DNA of 64,000 nucleotides, from the NCBI GenBank assembly GCA_964035545.1, contig OZ037767.1, positions 16,945,781 to 17,009,780 on the forward strand. Direction: 5' to 3'. Positions 35,628-44,600 of this stretch are shown here, piece by piece. The number at the start of each line of letters is the position of its first letter. The stretch's first letter is position 1. The notes below the pieces were generated by a model. The model was not told the DNA's origin. It saw only the letters and a program-made list of their open reading frames with translations, and did no database searches. A program made the position numbers and the translations under genes. This DNA comes from Bugula neritina (Eukaryota; Bryozoa; Gymnolaemata; Cheilostomatida; Bugulidae).

Positions 35628-38600
35628 ATGCTTGGGCGACTGTGGAATTTCCTCACTGGTGATGAATATGCACCTCCCAGACAGACCAGGTCAGAGTTGT
35701 CTTCTTCCTAAACCATTGTTTTACAATGTAGTGAAATAATCAAAATCTTCAGTTATTTATTATGAATAAAATAAGCTGCAGTTTAAACAAGCTAGTAGTT
35801 AGCATAAATTCCCATATTATAGCATGAGTACCTCTATATTTCATAGATGTTTGGGGAAAGGGTTATGATTTATATCCTAGCAAATAAAGTTTGTGTTCAG
35901 CTATGTATGTTGTCATGTGATCAAAATGCTAGTAAGACGCCACAAGTTAATGTAGACCTCTAGACGCACTCTCATATGACACTGCTGTATCTGGGAGTAA
36001 CATAGTAAATATAACACTGCTGCAGGCTGTGTATTGTTACATCCATTCTCTCTTCACTTCAGCTCTGCTGAAAGCAACTGCTCTGTTTTTACCAGCCATG
36101 GGAGCGTGCATCACGAAGAGAAGGCGAGTTCCACCAGTCTCGCAGAGCCCTTCTCTTGTGAGCAGAGGTAGGAAACCTACACCGTATTAAATGTACTGTG
36201 AGGTATATACTGCATGCTGAAATCACCTCTGTTCTACCTCCATCTCTGTTCTACCTCCATCTCTGTTCTACCTCCATCTCTGTTCTACCTATATCTCTGT
36301 TCTACCTCCATCTCTGTTCTACCTCCATGTCTGTTCTACCTCCATCTCTGTTCTACCTCCATCTCTGTTCTACCTCCATATCTGTTCTACCTCCATGTCT
36401 GTTCTACCTCCATCTCTGTTCTACCTCCATCTCTGTTCTACCTCCACCTCTGTTCTACCTCCATCTCTGTTCTACCTCCATCTCTGTTCTACCTCCATCT
36501 CTGTTCTACCTCTATCTCTGTTCTACCTCCATCTCTGTTCTACCTCCATCTCTGTTCTACCTCCACCTCTGTTCTACCTCCATCTCTGTTCTACCTCCAT
36601 CTCTGTTCTACCTCCATCTCTGTTCTTACAGTGAGACCTCCATCTTCCTCCGAGTCAGACCTGGATCTGAGGTGACTCTAGTCATCCCCCGGAGGAAGAA
36701 ACCGCGCAGGCCCCAGCGGACTCCATTCACTATCAGCCCTGTTCGCCGGGCTGCGCAAGAGAGGTGAGTAAAAGTTGTAGTGGCAAGCGGTTTTAGAGTT
36801 ATATAACACAATGCAGGGGTCATTAATCTTGTATCTTGTATATAGATTACATTTTGTGTCTTGTTTGTAGCTCACATTTTGTATCCTGCGTGTAGGTCAC
36901 ATGTTGTATCCTGTATATAGGTCATATTTTGTATTCTGTATGTAGGTCACATCTGCTCACTGATGTGGGCGTCGAGGCAGGCGTTGAGGTCTCCTGTCAG
37001 GCGACTCAGTGCATCCAGCGCTCTGCCTCTGTAGACATCAGCTCCCAGAACAGGTAAGAAAGTCGTACTGTTAGTATACTGAGATACATATTAGTATACT
37101 GAGATACCTGATAGTATACTGAGATACCTGATAGTATACTGAGATACCTGATAGTATACTGAGATACCTGATAGTATACTGAGATACCTGATAGTATACT
37201 GAGATACCTGTTAGTATACTGAGATACCTGATAGTATACTGAGATACCTGATAGTATACTGAGTTACCTGTTAGTATACTGATAGTATACTGAGATACCT
37301 GATAGTATACTGTTAGTATACATGTTTACAGTTCAGAACCCGGCTGTGTGGACAGATCTGTCCAGTGCGCCACAACCAGCCAGGCTCCAGCCTCCCAGCA
37401 CAGTCGGGCAAGATCTCGTCTGGAGAGAAAGACGTCCACTGCTGGCACCACACTGAGCAGCAGAAAGCCGAGCGGCAGCGGCGTTGCTGTACCACATGAA
37501 AGGGCGACATGTGGTCCTCAGGTGGTGTTAAGTCAGCAGCCTGTTCCAGCCACCTGTGCTCAGGGGAATGTGTTTGCTATGCAAATGGCATACCACCTTG
37601 GGCACCTGACAGGCCTGCTGACTACAGCACTGTAAGTAACCTCTCTTTAACACTTGTTGACACCTAGCAGTGAGCTTACTTCCCTAAGTAATTTACTTTT
37701 GTGTCCTATTGAGTGTAAATGACACACTGCAGTATTGAGTTAACCCAGCAGACCTGTGGTGTAATGGTTAACCCTCCCGCTTGCAAACCAGATGCTTCGG
37801 GTTCCACTCCCGGTGGCGGCAAAATTTTATAAGTTTATAATTTGTCACTTGCAGCAACACTAAGGAGTCAGAGAAGAGAAAGGTAGACGCCAGCACTTTA
37901 GTCTCAACACGCTATCCTTCTCTGAAACTACCCAACACCAGATCCGCTTTCACTATCAGCCCTCTCCGCAACTCTGAATCGAGAAGGTAGAAAAGTAATG
38001 GAAATCATGTCAGTGAATACTATTGCTTGCAGACTGATAACACCTACCTGTTGGTTATGGTTACACTTCTTGTACCTATCATCACGTTGTGGTGTTCTGC
38101 TTCACGTGTGTTCTCTATTACAGGCCTACTATTGGGTCGCGTCTCTTCAGAAGGCAGGCTGATATAAGTATAGCCGGGCAGCTCACCCTGAGCTCTGGTG
38201 TTCCAAGAGAGACAACTCTGTGCTCAACCATCGGTCACTCTGATTGGTCCAGTGAGACACTCTGGAGGACATCTGTTCGCAGTGCTCAGAGGTAAGGAGG
38301 GTTCCTTTATTATAATTGGAATATTGGTATATAATTATATTATCATAATAATGTCATATAATGTCGCTATTAGTGTAATATATTATTATATAACAATACC
38401 ATTAGTATAACATATTATTGTAATATTATATAACATTACCATTAGTATAATATTTAGTGGAATGTTATATATTACTATTGATATTAAGCATCGTATCTCA
38501 TTGTCTCTCCAGGACTTACGTGATTCAAAATCACTTTATCCAATCAGAGAGCATGACCGGGACTGAGCTGGATACAGAGGAAGTTTTCCGGGAAAAGAGG

Positions 38601-41600
38601 TGAGAAAATGTAAAAGATGAATTCATAGCTGTAAAATATTCTACTGGCCCTACTGTGATATACTGTATATAGTATTACTACTCTGTGGTATACTGTACAT
38701 AGTATTACTACTCTGTGGTATACTGTATATAGTATTACTACTCTGTGATATACTGTATATAGTATTACTACACTGTGATATACTGTATATAGTATTACTA
38801 CTCTGTGATATACTGTACATAGTATTACTACTCTGTGATATACTGTACATAGTATTACTACACTGTGATATACTGTACATAGTATTACTACTCTGTGATA
38901 TACTGTATATAGTATTACTACTCTGTTATATACTGTATATAGTATTACTACTCTGTGATATACTGTATATAGTATTACTACTCTGTGATATACTGTATAT
39001 AGTATTACTACTCTGTGGTATACTGTATATAGTATTACTACTCTGTGATATGCTGTACATAGTATTACTACTCTGTGATATACTGTATATAGTATTACTA
39101 CTCTGTGATATACTGTATATAGTATTACTACTCTGTGATATACTGTATATAGTATTACTACTCTGTGATATACTGTATATAGTATTACTACTCCGTGATA
39201 TACTGTACATAGTATTACTACTCTGTTATATACTGTACATAGTATTACTACTCTGTGATATACTGTATATAGTATTACTACTCTGTTATATACTGTATAT
39301 AGTATTACTACTCTGTGATATACTGTACATAGTATTACTACTCTGTGATATACTGTATATAGTATTACTACTCTGTATATAGTATTACTACTCTGTGATA
39401 TACTGTATATAGTATTACTACTCTGTGATATACTGTATATAGTATTACTACTCTGTGATATACTGTACATAGTATTACTACTCTGTGATATACTGTACAT
39501 AGTATTACTACTCTGTGATATACTGTACATAGTATTACTACTCTGTGATATACTGTATATAGTATTACTACTCTGTGATATACTGTATATAGTATTACTA
39601 CTCTGTGATATACTGTACATAGTATTACTACTCTGTGATATACTGTACATAGTATTACTACTCTGTGATATACTGTACATAGTATTACTACTCTGTGATA
39701 TACTGTATATAGTATTACTACTCTGTGATATACTGTATATAGTATTACTACTCTGTGATATACCGTACATAGTATTACTACTCTGTGATATACTGTATAT
39801 AGTATTACTACTCTGTGATATACTGTATATAGTATTACTACTCTGTGATATACTGTACATAGTATTACTACTCTGTGATATACTGTACATAGTATTACTA
39901 CTCTGTAATATACTGTACATAGTATTACTACTCTGTGATATACTGTACATAGTATTACTACTCTGTGATATACTGTATATAGTATTACTACTCTGTGATA
40001 TGCTGTATATAGTATTACTACTCTGTGATATACTGTACATAGTATTACTACTCTGTGATATACTGTACATAGTATTACTACTCTGTGATATACTGTACAT
40101 AGTATTACTACTCTGTGATATACTGTATATAGTATTACTACTCTGTGATATACTGTATATAGTATTACTACTCTGTGATATACCGTACATAGTATTACTA
40201 CTCTGTGATATACTGTATATAGTATTACTACTCTGTGATATACTGTATATAGTATTACTACTCTGTGATATACTGTACATAGTATTACTACTCTGTGATA
40301 TACTGTACATAGTATTACTACTCTGTGATATACTGTACATAGTATTACTACTCTGTGATATACTGTACATAGTATTACTACTCTGTGATATACTGTACAT
40401 AGTATTACTACTCTGTGATATACTGTACATAGTATTACTACTCTGTGATATACTGTATATAGTATTACTACTCTGTGATATACTGTATATAGTATTACTA
40501 CTCTGTTATATACTGTATATAGTATTACTACTCTGTGATATACTGTATATAGTATTACTACTCTGTGATATACTGTATATAGTATTACTACACTGTGATA
40601 TACTGTACATAGTATTACTACACTGTGATATACTGTATATAGTATTACTACTCTGTGGTATACTGTATATAGTATTACTACTCTGTGATATACTGTATAT
40701 AGTATTACTACTCTGTGATATACTGTACATAGTATTACTACTCTGTGATATACTGTATATAGTATTACTACTCTGTGGTATACTGTATATAGTATTACTA
40801 CTCTGTGATACACTGTATATAGTATTACTACTCTGTATATAGTATTACTACTCTGTGATATACTGTATATAGTATTACTACTCTGTGATATACTGTACAT
40901 AGTATTACTACTCTGTGATATACTGTACATAGTATTACTACTCTGTATATAGTATTACTACTCTGTGATATACTGTATATAGTATTACTACTCTGTGATA
41001 TACTGTACATAGTATTACTACTCTGTGATATACTGTATATAGTATTACTACTCTGTGATATACTGTATATAGTATTACTACTCTGTGATATACTGTATAT
41101 AGTATTACTACTCTGTGATATACTGTATATAGTATTACTACTCTGTGATATACTGTATATAGTATTACTACTCTGTGATATACTGTACGTAGTATTACTA
41201 CTCTGTGATATACTGTATATAGTATTACTACTCTGTGATATACTGTATATAGTATTACTACTCTGTGATATACTGTACGTAGTATTACTACTCTGTGATA
41301 TACTGTATATAGTATTACTACTCTGTGATATACTGTATATAGTATTACTACTCTGTGATATACTGTACATAGTATTACTACTCTGTGATATACTGTACAT
41401 AGTATTACTACTCTGTGATATACTGTACATAGTATTACTACTCTGTGATATACTGTATATAGTATTACTACTCTGTGATATACTGTATATAGTATTACTA
41501 CTCTGTTATATACTGTACATAGTATTACTACTCTGTGATATACTGTATATAGTATTACTACTCTGTGGTATACTGTATATAGTATTACTACTCTGTGATA

Positions 41601-44600
41601 TACTGTACATAGTATTACTGCTCTGTGGTATACTGTACATAGTATTACTACTCTGTGATATACTGTACATAGTATTACTACTCTGTGATATACTGTATAT
41701 AGTATTACTACTCTGTGATATACTGTACATAGTATTACTACTCTGTGATATACTGTACATAGTATTACTACTCTGTGACATACTGTATATAGTATTACTA
41801 CTCTGTGATATACTGTACATAGTATTACTACTCTGTGATATACTGTACATAGTATTACTACACTGTGATATACTGTACATAGTATTACTACTCTGTTAAC
41901 AGCCTGGTCGCCAGCTCCAGCTCGACTATAGTGTCCAGCTCAGAAGGGTCAGGGCGGAGGTCAGCTACCTACGTAGTCTCTAGACGGAGCAGCGGGTCAG
42001 AGGTCAGCTTGACTAACACAGTCAGCGAGCTGAGGTCACTGACAGAACTCGAGGAAGGGAGGTAAGAACTCACTACGAGCAAGTGTAGCTTCAGGTTGGA
42101 TATGTATTGTGAGTACTGTGCTACTGTGGGCTCTCGTGTAGAATAATTGTCAGTAAAGAGACGTTACTTTCCTCACACAATTAGTATATATGAGGTGGGT
42201 GCAGTAATGAATGAATTGAGAAAAACTGGTGTTCTAAATTAGAAATGTACCATAAATAATTATGTTCTCACGAGAATTTCAACCTTCGCCCCAAACATAA
42301 ACTTTACATTAAATTTTAAGAACTTGGACTATCTCAATTTCTCCAACTACTGCTCCTAAATGTAGTATATATAGTTTGTAATGCCCCGTTATCAATATGT
42401 TTATTAGCTCAGCTCTCAGTCTCTCCTCCAGCCCACCTCGCAGCCTCTCTCTCAGCCCACCTCTCAGCCTCTCTCTCAGCCCACCTCGCAGCCTCTCTCT
42501 CAGCCCACCTCTCAGCCTCTCTCTCAGCCCACCTCTCAGCCTCTCTGCTCCTATACCTGACACGACACTCAGCTCTAGTCTCTCTCCAGCTTCGAGCTCG
42601 GCTGTAAGGGTTGTCTCGGGTTCCGCTCGCAGCCTCGCTCTCAGTGTGGCTCGCGGATTCCAGCCAGAGATGCCGTCAGCTTTGAGCTCAGCTGCGGCTG
42701 CTCCTGAAGACCAAAGTTCTCTCATAGAGTCAGTGACATATTTGGTCGATACGGCAACACACGACTCTACATGTACACAGAGTGGTGCTTCTTCTGTACC
42801 CAACACCTCCGCACTCAGAGCTCCTCCACTGCTAGTCTTCAGCTCAGCTCTTGGGTTTGTGTCCAGCTCCTCAATAAGTTCAGATTGTAGTCTGGCTCAG
42901 GGAGTGACTACTGGCACGTTTTCAGCCTTGAGCTCCACTTGCAGTTCTTCTATGAGCCCCGCTGATAGCCATGGAAGTCCACCTTCTGCTGCAACACCCT
43001 GTGACTTGAGCTCGGCATGCAGTTCTGTCCATAGTCTCGCTGCCTCCCTTGGACACCCGCCATCTCCTGGCACACCATCTGCCTTGAGCTCGGCCTGTAG
43101 TTCTTCTATAAGCCTCACTGCCAGTCTAGGAGCTCTGCCATCTCTTGGAACTCCATCACTTTTGAGCTCGGCTTGTAGCTCTATTCTGAGCCTTGATGAT
43201 AGCCATGGAGATCCATTGGCTGCTGCAACACCATCTGACTTGAGCTTGGCTTGCAGTTCTGTCCATAGTCTCGCTGCCTCCCTTGGACACTCGCCATCTC
43301 CTGGCACACCATCTGCCTTGAGCTCGGCTTGCAGTTCTTCTATAAGCCTCGCTGCCAGTCTAGGTACTCCGCCATCTCCTGGCACATCATCTGCCTTGAG
43401 CTTGACATGCAGCTCTGTTCTGAGCCTTGATGATAGCCATGGATGCCTGCCATCTCCTGGTACTCCGTCAATCCTTAACTCGGCTTGCAGTTCTACTACA
43501 AGCCTCGCTGCCTCTCTAGGAGTTTCACATTCAGCTTTAAACTTGGCTTGTAGCTCTTCTATAAGTCTCACCGCCAGCCATGGAAGTCCTCCATCTGCTG
43601 CAACGCCATCAGTCCTGAGCTTGGCTTGCAGTTTGGTTACAAACCTCAATGATAGTCATGGAGATCCACTGTCTTTTGCGACACCGTCTGCCCTGAGCTT
43701 AACACCAAGGTCAGTTGACGAGACTGCCTCCAGCTCTTCTTCAACTTCAGCAGGAACTGAATCCTGCTACACATTGCAAGACACTCTCATCCCGACTGTT
43801 CGCCCAACACGCTCTCTATTTTCCTGTGACACTTTCGACTGTGAGATGGATTCGTCGGCCGGGGAAATCAGTAATCATGTCTCTTCATCTCAAAAAAGTT
43901 TGCACAGGTTAGAAAGTAATATTTGTTAGTAAAATTTGTTGAAGTACTGCTAAAATAATTTTACAATTATTCCCCCGATAAATAAAGCTAGAAAACACAT
44001 TTCATCTACTTTAATCTACTTTAATCTACTAAGTTGATGGAAAAAAGCTCTTCTGTCGTCTAGAAGCAGCCACTTATGTGTTTAGCTACTTTCTCAGTCC
44101 CTCCATGTTATTCCTGCTACATACTTCTTATAATAAATTGTACCTTTACAGTGTGACTGTGAGCGTTAGTGATAAGGCCATTCAGGCCGATCCAGTCCAC
44201 CATGACGGTCCAGCCCATAAGGCCATCCAAGCTGACCCGGTTTGCCAGGCTGATTCAGCCCACAAGGCTATCCAGGCCAATTCAGTCCACCAGGTCGATT
44301 CAGTCTACCAGGACAGTCCAGCCCAACAAGCTGGTCCAGCTCATGAGGCCATCCAAGCTGATTCAGTTCACCAAGCTGATCTAGCCCACCAGGCCGGTCC
44401 AGCCCACGGTGATGTCAGACCTACTCAGAGCCACTCTACTCAGTGTGCGCACCATGTTAGTGACACGCTGTCTGCTGCTGTGCAAACTCTAGACAGCAAA
44501 GTTACTGAGGAGAGGTAAGAAAACTCCATATAGTTTATTTGTTGTATTTTCACTTCTTCCTCCATTAATATTCATATTCCGTATTATACATGTATTATCT

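Noticed and set aside
36198-36767. Open frame of 189 codons with LFYLHLCSTSISV repeats, and two overlapping ones
   Set aside because: Made by the 17-bp intronic minisatellite. Its end overlaps exon 3 in a frame that differs from, or merely runs into, the phase-2 frame; the acceptor at 36,631 explains the coding part.
38544-41880. Open frames of up to 628 codons (MYSISQSSNT and VVILYTVYHR repeats) on the minus strand and LYIVLLLCDI repeats on the plus strand
   Set aside because: They are translations of the 30-bp satellite in intron 8. A 30-base unit without stops stays open in several frames on both strands, and no unique sequence supports coding.
42897-43649. 250-codon minus-strand frame in the exon 10 region
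   Set aside because: Antisense of the 78-base coding repeat, which has no stop in this frame; the plus strand fits the gene model.
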